This document shows positions 21,053 to 30,710 of a stretch of DNA of 64,000 nt, in pieces (the first letter of the stretch is position 1; every line of letters starts with the position of its first letter). The stretch lies in contig NW_027248947.1 in NCBI RefSeq assembly GCF_036711975.1, positions 620,001-684,000 on the forward strand, written 5' to 3'. The notes under the pieces were generated by a model. The model searched no databases. It saw only the letters and a program-made list of their open reading frames with translations, and was not told the DNA's origin. Position numbers and translations under genes: made by a program. Source of the DNA: Onthophagus taurus (taxonomy: Eukaryota > Arthropoda > Insecta > Coleoptera > Scarabaeidae).

Positions 21053-21120
21053 GGTAGTCTTCCCACCAGTCATCTTTTCGGCTAGAGCTGCCTCGATTAT
21101 TCCCCTACGCAAACGCAAAA
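21053..21120 (-). pseudogene. R2-clade ORF, piece upstream of the gypsy insertion
   Basis: Minus strand reads MRLRRGIIEAALAEKMTGGK and joins in frame to TTPESDAA at 14742 once the gypsy and one GGTAG copy are removed. It ends at about 21121, where a plus-strand R1-clade fragment begins, so the N-terminal zinc fingers are not here. Confidence 0.8.
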
Positions 21121-21126
21121 TCCACC

Positions 21127-21378
21127 ATGTGGTTCAGTCAGGAAACAAACGAGAAAGGTGAAAAACTGGAAACCTTGATCTATGAACTGGAACTAGAAGT
21201 GGAAAACAGACCGGGAAATGCGCCGACTTATAGAGGTAGAGCGAGGGCATCATCGAATATAGATGTAACCCTTAGTAACGTTAAAGCACATGGGAGAGTG
21301 TCAGAGTGGAGGGTGGTGGAAGACGCAACGGTGAGTGATCACAACCTCATCGAATTCAGTCTTAACAAAACGGAATAG
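21127..21378 (+). pseudogene. R1-clade endonuclease C-terminal piece
   Basis: Translation WFSQETNEKGEKLETLIYEL, NRPGNAPTYRG, SSNIDVTLSN, then TVSDHNLIEF. The IDVTL and SDHNLI blocks are the C-terminal catalytic motifs of R1-type APE endonucleases; the D-H pair is catalytic. It is linked by about 100 codons to the RT in the same element but in a shifted frame. Confidence 0.85.
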
Positions 21379-21380
21379 AG

Positions 21381-23540
21381 TTCGGATTTTACAAAACAAA
21401 AAACAAAGTACAACATAAACAGAGCAGACTGGAATCTGCTAAGATCTAGTTTTAATCCTCCACAAGTTAATACCGCAGACTACTTAAACGTGGACGTAAA
21501 CAACTTGGCAAAACAGATCAAATCCGCAATAAAGGTGGCGATGGATTGCTCGGTCCCCAGATACAAAAATGGCAATCCCAAAACCTGTGGTTTTTGGTAC
21601 AATACGTTGCAGCAGAAACGTTCAACTGTAAGAAGGCTGAGAAGGCGTTATCAACATGCCCTCAGTCCTTGGGAACGTGAGGCCTACCTGCAGCAATACA
21701 GAGAGCAGAAAGAAGAGTATAAAACCATGTTGAAAGAGGAAAAAGAAAAGTGCGAGAAAAACTTTATTGAAACATTCTTACAACTGGATCCCTGGGGTAT
21801 ACCATATAAAATAGTAACAGAGAAAACAAGGTCTCCTACGGTTTTTTCTTCGTTGAAAAAACCGGATGGAACCTACATGAGCGGCTGGTGTGAATCAGCG
21901 ACCACGTTGCTAAACTCATTACTCCCGGAAGACAAGGAGCGTGATGAAACACCCGAACAGAAGCATCTACGTGAACAGATTGCAGAGAGGTGTCTGTCGA
22001 CGGAAGAAGTAGAGTTGATAGCGGCCGAAGAAGTCTACTTTGAAATAAACAAATTGAAAAATAAAAAAGCACCAGGACCAGACAACATTCCAGGAGAAAA
22101 AATTAAAGGACTCAGCACTCAACTTATTCCAATTTTAACAACTCTCTACAATGCTTGTTTGCTGCAAGGTAGGTTTCCGACAATTTACAAACAAGCGGAA
22201 GTGGTTATAATCTCGAAGGGTAGGGATAAGGATCCCACTGAACCACGCTCGTACCGTCCGATAAGCTTGATGGACATCCTAGGGAAAATGTTAGAAAAGT
22301 TACTGTGCAAAAGGTTTCAACTCCATAGAGAAACAAAAGACTTGGTTCACAACGACCAGTTCGCGTACCGGAAAGGAAGGTCTACCGAAGACGCTATTAA
22401 CAAAGTAATTAACGAAGTAAAAACAACAGATTTAAAATATATGTTATCAATTTTTATCGATATATCAGGAGCCTTCGACAACCTTTGGTGGCCTTCACTC
22501 TTCCATAAATTCAAGCAGCTCAATTGCCCTCAGCAATTGTATAAGATCTTCAGGAGTTATTGTCAGGGTAGGTACGCAACGTTGCAAGTCGGAGAACAAA
22601 CAAAAATCACAAAAAAACTCACAAAAGGATGCCCACAAGGGTCGGTGTGCGGGCCGATGTTCTGCGAAATAATGGTGGAGGATCTTTTGAGAATCCTAGA
22701 CGTGACGCCAGAAGTGACATCCACAACAGTGTATGCCGATGACATTTTAATGCTCATCGGCGGAGATAGCAGGAAAGAAATTGAATGGAAAGCTGAAGTT
22801 GCCCTGAGAGTGGTCGGCACATGGTGTCAGCTGAATAAATTAGAAATATCGAAGCAAAAAACAACTTTCTCAATAATGAAAGGTAGCTTAAAAAGAGACC
22901 CGATCCTAAAGTTGAACAATGTGCCGATTCACAGAAAATCAGTAAACCGATATCTTGGAGTTCATCTGGGGGAACGTCTAATGTTTGATGAACACATAAA
23001 TGGGACATGTGAAAAAGCTACATCTGCCATGCACGCAATCGCCAGTCTCGCGCAAAGATCCTATAATACCTTTAACAACATCAAGTCTTACATGTCATCC
23101 GTCAGGTATAATAGCGTATGCTGCCAGCACATGGGCTGAAAAGGCAAAACAGGTTAAAGCACGAGAGAGGCTAAACCGGGCCCAAAGAAACGTACTCATA
23201 CGGATGACCAGAGAATACAAAATAACGGCTACGGAAGCCCTGACAGTGGTTGCTGGTACGTTGCCAATGGACTTGGAGGTCCTCAAGCGGGCTGCATACT
23301 ATTTTCTAAAGAATAAGAAACATGACAAAATACTTGAAATACTTGGGATAGAAGCGAGCAGTAAAAAAGAGATTAACGAGGCGATCTTGGACATGTGGCA
23401 AGTCAGGTGGAATGCGGCAAATACCGGAAGGCGAACTTTCCGGTTTTTCCCGAACGTAAGGCAGAGACTAGAACAAGATTTACAACTTAACAATAGAATA
23501 ATACACTTTCTAACAGGACACGGTCCGTATCCCACTGTAA
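21381..23540 (+). pseudogene. R1-clade reverse transcriptase
   Basis: Nearly complete RT: NKKAPGPDNIPGEKIKGL, then PRSYRPISLMDILGKMLEK (fingers), FAYRKGRSTEDAINKV, MLSIFIDISGAFDNLWW (motif A), TKGCPQGSVCGPMFCEIMVE (motif B), TTVYADDILMLIGG (YADD) and NRYLGVHLGERL. A frameshift at about 23100 continues into GIIAYAASTWAEKA, RLNRAQRNVLIRMTREYK, VVAGTLPMDLEV and FLTGHGPYPT, the usual R1 thumb and C-terminal region. The coding text is otherwise uninterrupted for about 550 codons, so this is the best-preserved R1-clade RT in the window. Confidence 0.92.
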
Positions 23541-23807
23541 GGTATGACTAATAGTAATGTTGCTATTAATATTAAGTAGGTTAGGAGTAATAAGGTTATT
23601 TAATAAGGTTAGTACGACAAATATAATAAGGTTTGTTGTGCTACGTTAGCAGTAAGTCTAGTATAAGTATAGTGTAATTAATTGTAAAAGAGATAGTTAC
23701 AAAGAAGTCAAATAGAAGTTAAGACAACGATACAGTCTTTAATTATTAATTGATCACCTTTATCAAACTTCCCAATACTTAATAGAGAAGAACACTTATT
23801 AAGTTAT
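23541..23807. other. 267-bp insertion inside the R1-clade ORF2
   Basis: The protein reads ...GHGPYPT before it and YLYDRKITNSNNCECGE after it, which is continuous R1 text. The inserted DNA starts GTAAGGTATG and ends ACACCACC, is AT-rich and contains three AATAAGGTT units. No terminal inverted repeat or ORF is visible. It begins like a splice donor but does not end in AG. Confidence 0.7.
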
Positions 23808-24010
23808 TACACCACCTATTTATATGATAGAAAGATCACAAACAGTAATAATTGCGAATGTGGAGAGGTTGGGACTCCAGAACACCTGGTTTTGGACTGT
23901 GTACTCTTGAACGACCAACTAGAGGAGAAGAGAAAATTGCTAAGAGATATCACGGTACAAGATATAATTAGAAACGAAGAACTAAGGGAAGTATTTGACT
24001 TCATAGCAAA
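23808..24010 (+). pseudogene. R1-clade ORF2 C-terminal CCHC region, first part
   Basis: Reads CECGEVGTPEHLVLDC, the CxC...H..C zinc motif that closes R1-type ORF2 proteins, then IIRNEELREVFDFIAK. The last codons are the target duplication TTCATAGCAAA of the PLE. The reading resumes at 27349 as FIAKAVEAKHREFY. Confidence 0.88.
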
Positions 24011-24567
24011 ATTAAATTACCCTGGGGTTGAATGTACGACGAAAAATAGTTTATTTAAACTGGCAAATCGGTGCTACAGCTGTTTCGGTTTTACAATTAA
24101 ACCTTCCTCAGGCACGACTGAAAGAGTTTACAATATAGAAAAAATAATAACATGTTTACAAAAGTTAAATCTAATTACCGTCAATATAGAAGAGCAATCG
24201 TAAGGGGAAACAAATCGGAGGGACACCAAGCGATTTCAGGAGCTAAATCCATTATTTTGTTTTATTTTTACATAAAAAAAGTTAAAAAGCCAAATGGCTG
24301 TGTTACAATTTAGGGAAACTGCTTGAAGAGCGTGTTTGTTCCCTAAAACCTGTTTTATTTGAAGGTTAGCTGCAAAAATGCGTAGTTAGTTTAAATTATT
24401 AGAGAATTAGTGAAATTTACCTATTTTTCGTTGTAAAAGAATACGATTCAACAAAATATCGCAAGAAAAACACAAAAATTAATGTTATTAACAAAAATAA
24501 CAACAATTAACAAAAAAAGAAATTAAAAGAGTACGATCTGGCGTGAAGCGCTTAGACGACTAACGAA
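24011..24567 (-). repeat. Left pLTR of PLE 1 (inverted)
   Basis: Reverse complement of 26752-27310 with few differences. It starts ATTAAATTACCCTGGGG and ends CTTAGACGACTAACGAA next to the ORF. The hammerhead lies at 24071-24115. Confidence 0.93.
24071..24115 (-). ncRNA. Hammerhead ribozyme in left pLTR of PLE 1
   Basis: Minus-strand copy of the motif at 27204-27248: GTGC, CTGAGGA, AGGTTT/AAAACC stem II, GAAA, short stem III, TA, GCAC. Confidence 0.78.
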
Positions 24568-24569
24568 AT

Positions 24570-26237
24570 GGCACTAATTTTATAGCTAAAAGAATAGATC
24601 ATAAAAACCCTACTCTAACTTTATCAATAAATAATCTAGATAACTTTAATTTCGCTCCCAGATTTACTAATCTCAGTACTCTAACACTCACAGAAAAAGA
24701 TCAAAAAATTCTTAATTTAAACCACAAATTTTCGCTTCCAGGAGCCATTAAACCAGTAGACGTCGCTATAAAAATAGAATCTCAACTACTTTACAACCAA
24801 AACTTAAAACAAATTTTTCAAACTAATCACGATCTTATTAAAAATGTTAATACTAAAAACAACAACAACTCCTTTTATCGTTCCATCCGCCGAGACATTA
24901 AATCCTTTAAACAAAAAATTTCCGAAAACGATCTTATTCTGACAATGGGTGACAAGAATGCAGGTTATGTAATTCTAAACAGAGACACTTACATAGAGAA
25001 AACAGAGAGATTTTTCAATGAAAACAACATATTCCAAATTCAAAAAAAACCAACCTTAACTTTCAACAACAAAATCAAAAAGTTAGTTAAAGAAAATCTT
25101 TTAGCCTTGCAACCTTTTAACATAACCACTTATAACTTTGCTACCATGAACCCCCCCCTTACTCCCACACTTAAATGTTTAATAAAGCTCCATAAGAAAG
25201 AACACAGTATCCGACCTATAATTACAAACAAAAACACACCCACAAGCAAATTAGCTAAAAGCCTACAATTTTTCCTTTTCAAAACCTTTAATGAACGTTT
25301 TTCCTACAGTATCAAGAATTCCTCTCATCTCATTGACAGAATGAAAAATCTGAAAATTTCTAATAAACACCGATTAATTTCTCTAGACATAAAGAACCTC
25401 TATAGTAACATCCCCATAAAAACTTCACTTAAAATTATTAATGATTTTCTCATCGAAAACCTTAACAGGCTCGGCCTTTCCCATGTTGAGGTGAACGCTT
25501 TCATTCGCGTTCTTGCCCTGGTATGCGATCAAAACTTTTTCGAATTTAACAACAAGTTTTACAAAATGCAGGATGGGCTCCCCATGGGTTCACCCATTTC
25601 GGGTATTATTTCAGAGATTTTTGTTAATTCCATTGAACATGAACTATTTTCTAGTAAATATCACATCTTTACCTCAGACATAGTATTTTACGGTCGCTAC
25701 GTTGATGATATCTTGATCGTATACCAGGGCAACAATGCTAAATTACATGCCCTACTGAACATTTTTAACAACTTGTCCAACCTTGAATTCACCATAGAAC
25801 TAGAAAACCAAAATAGCATAAATTTCCTCGACCTAATAATCTCCAAAGATTTAACAGAAAATAAACTAAATTTTAAGATATACAGAAAACCTACTACCAC
25901 AGATGCCATTATCCCAAAAAACTCATTTAATTGTAACAGTCACAAAGAAGCTTCATTTCGTTTTATGTTCGATAGATTATTCAAAATACCCCTACAATTC
26001 TCCGATTTCACCATCGAAGTTAAAAAATTTTTAAACATAGGTTTCAATAATGGCTATAGTTTCTCTGACATTCAGCAGATATACAATAAAGTTCATAAAT
26101 CCCATATTAACAAACTAATATACCCCCATTTTTCAGCCCCTTCCACTTTCCTCGCAGTACCCTATATACCTTCACTTCAGCATGGTATCGGTCAAGGTCT
26201 GAAAGAGTTTAATATCAACCCCGTTTTTTATCTCTGA
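24570..26237 (+). pseudogene. Penelope reverse transcriptase
   Basis: Open reading begins at the pLTR edge (first ATG in frame only at 24945) with EKDQKILNLNHKFSLPGAIK, the Penelope N-terminal block. Then come DKNAGYVILNRDTY, LKCLIKLHKKEHSIRPI, RLISLDIKNLYSNIPI (motif A), MQDGLPMGSPISGIISEIFV (motif B), YGRYVDDILIVYQ (YVDD motif C), INFLDLIISK and FKIYRKPTTTDA. Penelope RTs are related to telomerase rather than to LINE RTs. The stop at 26237 precedes the endonuclease, which lies in another frame. This part is open throughout, so the lesion is confined to the RT-EN boundary. Confidence 0.93.
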
Positions 26238-26564
26238 TCAAAAAATTGGTCAACTCTTGAATAATACTAAACCCAAGATTGCCCTCGGTGCGATGAGCGG
26301 AGTCTATAGCGTTGCCTGCTCCGACTGTGACAAGCTCTATGTAGGTCAAACTGGCCGTAATTTGATGGTCAGGTTCAGGGAGCACATGAATAAGGAAAAC
26401 TCAGCCATATATTCAACAACGTGAAAATTCTTAAACAAGCTAATAAATCTAAAGAACTGGATTTGTATGAAGAATATTACATTCATATTAATAACGTAAA
26501 TAACAATTTACTTAACGATATTACCGATTTCAACAATCATAGGCTCTTGCTCAAATATTTTTAG
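26222..26564 (+). pseudogene. GIY-YIG endonuclease domain of PLE 1
   Basis: Frame-shifted continuation: GAMSGVYSVACSDCDKLYVG with QTGRNLMVRFREH. This is the GVY...YVG form of the GIY-YIG motif with the CxxC insert and the catalytic arginine, as in Penelope elements. A TGA follows ENSAIYSTT. The last helix continues in another frame as SKELDLYEEYYIHI (conserved glutamate) to TAG at 26562. A small deletion around 26420 removes the H..H segment. The downstream 26565-26751 is 3' UTR. Confidence 0.9.
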
Positions 26565-26751
26565 TTACTTGCACCTGATCCATCGCTTTACCCTTTACAT
26601 AGATAGTTTTAGAATAAATTTCAGATATTGCTAATGTTCATTTTTATAATATTTCTCTGCTTTTATAATGTAGCTTTCATAGAATAATACCACCTTACCA
26701 CGCATGCGCCGACGTCTTTTGCGACCTTCCAACATAAACCCTATCTTAAAA

Positions 26752-27310
26752 TTCGTTAGTCGTCTAAGCGCTTCACGCCAGATCGTACTCTTTTAATTTC
26801 TTTTTTTGTTAATTTTTGTTATTTTTGTTAATAACATTAATTTTTGTGTTTTTCTTGCGATATTTTGTTGAATCATATTCTTTTACAACGAAAAATAGGT
26901 AAATTTCACTAATTCTCTAATAATTTAAACTAACTACGCATTTTTGCAGTTAACCTTCAAATAAAACAGGTTTTAGGGAACAAACACGCTCTTCAAGCAG
27001 TTTCCCTAAATTGTAACACAGCCATTTGGCTTTTTAACTTTTTTTATATAAAAATAAAACAAAATAATGGATTTAGCTCCTGAAATCGCTTGGTGTCCCT
27101 CCGATTTGTTTCCCCTTACGATTGCTCTTCTATATTGACGGCAATTAGATTTAACTTTTGTAAACATGTTATTATTTTTTCTATATTGTAAACTCTTTCA
27201 GTCGTGCCTGAGGAAGGTTTAATTGTAAAACCGAAACAGCTGTAGCACCGATTTGCCAGTTTAAATAAACTATTTTTCGTCGTACATTCAACCCCAGGGT
27301 AATTTAATTT
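26752..27310 (+). repeat. Right pLTR of PLE 1
   Basis: Inverted partner of 24011-24567. It is followed by the one-sided tail at 27311-27348, which contains GATGAATATCGAATC. A near-identical string occurs at the end of PLE 2 (about 49480-49510, minus strand). Confidence 0.93.
27204..27248 (+). ncRNA. Hammerhead ribozyme in right pLTR of PLE 1
   Basis: GTGC and GCAC form stem I. The core is CTGAGGA and GAAA. Stem II pairs AGGTTT with AAAACC. Stem III is minimal (CAGCTG), followed by TA at the expected cleavage position. Such minimal hammerheads are known from Penelope pLTRs and probably act as dimers. Confidence 0.8.
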
Positions 27311-27348
27311 AAAACCTTACGATGAATATCGAATCTCAACTCTCTAAA

Positions 27349-27558
27349 TTCATAGCAAAGGCGGTTGAAGCCAAACACAGAGAATTTTATTTAGAGAAGA
27401 AATTACAACAAAATATATTACGATACCGTCAAAACAAATTAAACACAAGACCGGAACAACTGGTCGATTCCAAATGTCTGCAATGTTCTGGATACCGGTT
27501 TTTACCGAAGAAGCGTCATTGCAGCAACGCATATGGAAGGCTAAGAAATCCCGATTAG
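27349..27558 (+). pseudogene. R1-clade ORF2 C-terminal end, second part
   Basis: After the duplicated TTCATAGCAAA the reading continues FIAKAVEAKHREFYLEKKL and QNILRYRQNKLNTRPEQ to a stop at 27556. It is the tail of the R1-clade ORF2 cut by the PLE. The next 650 bases (27559-28210) are AT-rich. They contain three imperfect repeats of AAAAGTAGATAGRATTAAT (27853-27950) and no gene; the first part is probably the R1-clade 3' UTR. Confidence 0.82.
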
Positions 27559-28210
27559 ACAACAAGCGTAAGCTTTAGTTTTAAGTAGTTGATTAGGAGC
27601 ATGCTTAGTATGTAGAATGGGAAAAGGTAATGGCAAAATGCGCTAGATGGTAGGTAACAGTGCGCCTCCACGATGGCAGGACATGGGAACCAAGTTTTGG
27701 TAACTGTGCAAACAGAAATAAAAATCGAAAACACGGCGAAGCACTGTTGCTGTAGTTTTAGTTGCCAAATTTTTCTTTATTTTTCTGTATAAATGATTTT
27801 TCAATTTTATTTTGATTTTTTTGAAAACTAGAATTAAGTTGCATGTTAGTAATAAAAAGTAGATAGAATTAATAGAAGTAAATTCCATGTAAAAATAAAA
27901 GTAGATAGGAATTAATACGATTAAATTGCATGTTTAATAATAAAAAGTAGATAAGCAGTACAATGATCAATAATGCAGGTATTAATTTGCATAAATAAAG
28001 CATGTTGTTAGTTGCTTGGTATTTGGGAAGTTATAAAGAATGTATTGTTTAAATTTAAACTAAGTTTTGAAATGTGTTTCATTTTGTTATTTCCTGATTA
28101 TTTCTCATAAAAATGAATTAGTATTGTACATCAATTCTCTTTTTGTATTCAAAAACGGTCTAGTTTTTGTATTTTATAGTTGCTAGACTAAAAGTTAATA
28201 AAAGTAAATG

Positions 28211-29005
28211 TAAGCCCCAATCCCTAGCACGAAGGAGGTTCAACGGGTTACCCGGGCCGCTCGGCCAGGGAAGACACGCTGATTCTTTCAGTGTAGCGCG
28301 CGTGCGGCCCAGAACATCTAAGGGCATCACAGACCTGTTATTGCTCTATCTCGTGCGGCTAGAAGCCGCCTGTCCCTCTAAGAAGAATTAATTGTACGCC
28401 GACAGTAAAAATCGCGCGAGACCACGACGCGACCGTCGGGCCGGTGGACCTTTGAGATGTCGAAAATACGCCTAGTTAGCAGGCTAGAGTCTCGTTCGTT
28501 ATCGGAATTAACCAGACAAATCGCTCCACCAACTAAGAACGGCCATGCACCACCACCCACCGAATCAAGAAAGAGCTCTCAATCTGTCAATCCTTCCGGT
28601 GTCCGGGCCTGGTGAGGTTTCCCGTGTTGAGTCAAATTAAGCCACAGGCTCCACTCCTGGTGGTGTCCTTCCGTCAATTCCTTTAAGTTTCAGCTTTGCA
28701 ACCATACTTCCCCCGGATCCCAAAAGCTTTGGTTTCCCGGAAGCTGCCCGCCGAGTCATCGGAGGAACGTCGGCGGATCGCTAGCTGGCATCGTTTATGG
28801 TTAGAACTAGGGCGGTATCTGATCGCCTTCGAATCTCTAACTTTCGTTCTTGATCAATGAAAGCGTTTTTGGCAAATGCTTTCGCTTCTGTCCGTCTTGC
28901 GACGATCCAAGAATTTCGAGCTTTTTAACCGCAACATCTTTAATATACGCTTTTGCAGCTGGTGTTACCGCGGCTGCTGGCACCAGACTTGCCCTCCAAT
29001 TGATC
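28211..29005 (-). rRNA. 18S rRNA fragment (pseudogene)
   Basis: About 795 bases on the minus strand, from CCAATTGGAGGGCAAGTCTG and GGTGCCAGCAGCCGCGGTAA (530 loop) through GATCAGATACCGCCCTAG, CTTAAAGGAATTGACGGAAG and GGGCGGCTTCTAGCCGCACG to GTTGAACCTCCTTCGTGCT. This is the middle of eukaryotic 18S. Both the 5' and 3' parts are missing, and it is cut inside conserved helices at 29005. Small differences from universally conserved positions also suggest a pseudogene. It lies on the same strand as the left 28S pieces but far from them. Confidence 0.95.
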
Positions 29006-29386
29006 GTAAGCCGCAATAAAGCATTAACTATAGGCAACGGCCACACCACATTGAACGTACCGGTCGGCCAGTTCGACTCGAGCCCTCGTACCGAGCGGAT
29101 CGTTTTTTACCTCTCCTGAGTGCCGAGTGTATTTTAAGCGTTTTTTAATAAGTGCGCACGTGTCCTAACGTTGTGCCCGTCGTAACAATTGAAAGTTCTT
29201 CTTAGAACTCTGCAACGAGCGCGAACAAAGAAACCCGGCTTAAGGGTCGAGTCCGTCCGGGACGCAGGTACCGTAGTGCGAGCGAAAACGGTCGATTTGT
29301 GACTCTTAAGTTTAATAACTTTCGTGTTTAAAAATTAACAAGTGTCGAATCCCAACAAAACGCGGCCCAAAGTGGGCAAACACAAA

Positions 29387-30710
29387 GTGGTTGGAATCGT
29401 CGGGTGAGGAATCCGACGCTACGGTGACCACCGAAAATAGTGTAGAAATGGATTAAGTATCCAGTGACGAACAAACATCTCCCAAAAAACCCAAATTCGA
29501 CGTCAAAAACATAGCAAAAACAACCCAAAACCCCCAAAAATCAAATCCACTCCCATCAACATCGCAATCAAACACCGTAGCAACTATTCCCACCTCGAAC
29601 AAGTACTCCCTTCTCCGCGAAGTCTTCGATACCCCAAGCTCCAACATCAATCCCCCCATCCAAAAACCCATTGCAACCAAAAAAAACCACATGCCCGCCG
29701 ATTGCCATGCACATCGACGGCCCATCAAATCATAAAAAAATAACAGATGATCTCAACAAATGGATCGGAAAAGATCACTACACCCTCCGTTACACCCAAA
29801 TCGGGTGCACTATATACTCAAAAGATTCCAACAAACGTAAAACAGTTATAGAAAATCTAAAATCATCCAATACTCCATTTCACACCCACACCCCTAAAGA
29901 AAACCGAGAACAGGCATTTGTAATCGACGGCCTGCCCCACCAAATTGATCCCCAAGAAATCTGCGAAGACCTTCAAAACGAACACCAAATCACCGCCACC
30001 AAATGCTTCCGGATGAGGGGAACCAAATTCCCAAAATTCCTCGTCACTCTTCCCAATATCAAATCCCTAAAAACATTACAAAGTAACGTCAGATACATAC
30101 TAAGAACCCGCGTGTTTTGGGACCACGTAAAAAATTTCAAAATTCTAATTCAATGCAAGAATTGCCAACAATGGGGGCACGCCACAACTAACTGCTACAC
30201 GAGGCCGCGTTGCGTAAAATGCACGGGGGAGCATAAAACCGCCGAGTGCAAAATCACCATAGAAAATGGTCTCCCGGTATCTACGTAGAGTTGGCCCCCA
30301 CACGGCCAACTCTACGGCGTGCGCCAAATACGCCGAAGCCCTAGCCCGGAGAAGTATCCGGCTAGGTGAACAAAAACAAGATCCTCCCCGTAGAATAATA
30401 CCACCAGCGCCAACATCCATGACGACCCCATGGAGCGTCATAGCGGCTAGAACGTCAACCACCAACCATGGACCCACCACTCCACCGCCCAAACAGCCCC
30501 CGCGCCATCAGCACGCCTCCCCAACGGTCAGGTAAGTCAGTCAGACTTTTTCGAACTCGGCAACTTAATGGCTGAAATAAACGGTCTTATCAACCTCCCA
30601 GCCCTCATCAACGCATTAAAAACCTTCCGAAATCAAGTAATTAACGACAAATCTCCAGGAAACCTCCTCCACGCTACTCAACTCCTTTGTAATAATCTCT
30701 CCAATGTCTA
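29387..30710 (+). pseudogene. Jockey ORF1 (gag-like), frameshifted
   Basis: The reading starts near 29387 (KWLESSGEESDATVTTENS) with an in-frame TAA at about 29454. It runs through proline/serine-rich text and shifts near 29690 into the frame of HIDGPSNHKKITDDLNKWIG. The pre-C2HC domain (TLRYTQIGCTIYSK, HTHTPKENREQAFVIDGLP) and the knuckles CKNCQQWGHATTNC and CVKCTGEHKTAEC follow. A second shift near 30285 leads to VGPHTANSTACAKYAEAL. The C-terminus ALINALKTFRNQV ends at TAG 30708. The start codon of ORF2 overlaps this stop (ATGTCTAG). The protein would bind element RNA. Confidence 0.88.

Larger units (their letters stand above)
24011..27348 (+). mobile_element. Penelope-like element 1 (RT + GIY-YIG, inverted pLTRs)
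   Basis: Flanked by an 11-bp duplication TTCATAGCAAA (24000-24010 and 27349-27359). Removing the element restores the R1-clade reading frame. Structure: left pLTR (pseudo-LTR, the Penelope terminal repeat; 24011-24567, reversed), ORF with Penelope RT and GIY-YIG endonuclease, right pLTR (26752-27310), and a one-sided 38-bp tail (27311-27348). Each pLTR carries a hammerhead. The arms differ only slightly, so insertion is recent, but the ORF carries frameshifts. Confidence 0.95.
21121..27600 (+). mobile_element. R1-clade LINE, 5' truncated, interrupted by a PLE
   Basis: Starts inside the endonuclease domain and runs through RT and the C-terminal CCHC region to about 27.56 kb. It is interrupted by 23541-23807 (unknown insertion) and by a complete PLE (24011-27348). 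Its RT differs clearly from the two other R1 copies, and it is not at a 28S site, so it is a separate R1-clade family or a relocated copy. Its 5' edge abuts the R2-clade fragment on the opposite strand. Confidence 0.88.

Noticed and set aside
23541-23807. Spliceosomal intron in the R1-clade ORF2
   Set aside because: The 5' edge fits (GTAAGG) but the 3' edge required by the reading frame ends in CACC, not AG, and LINE ORFs lack introns.
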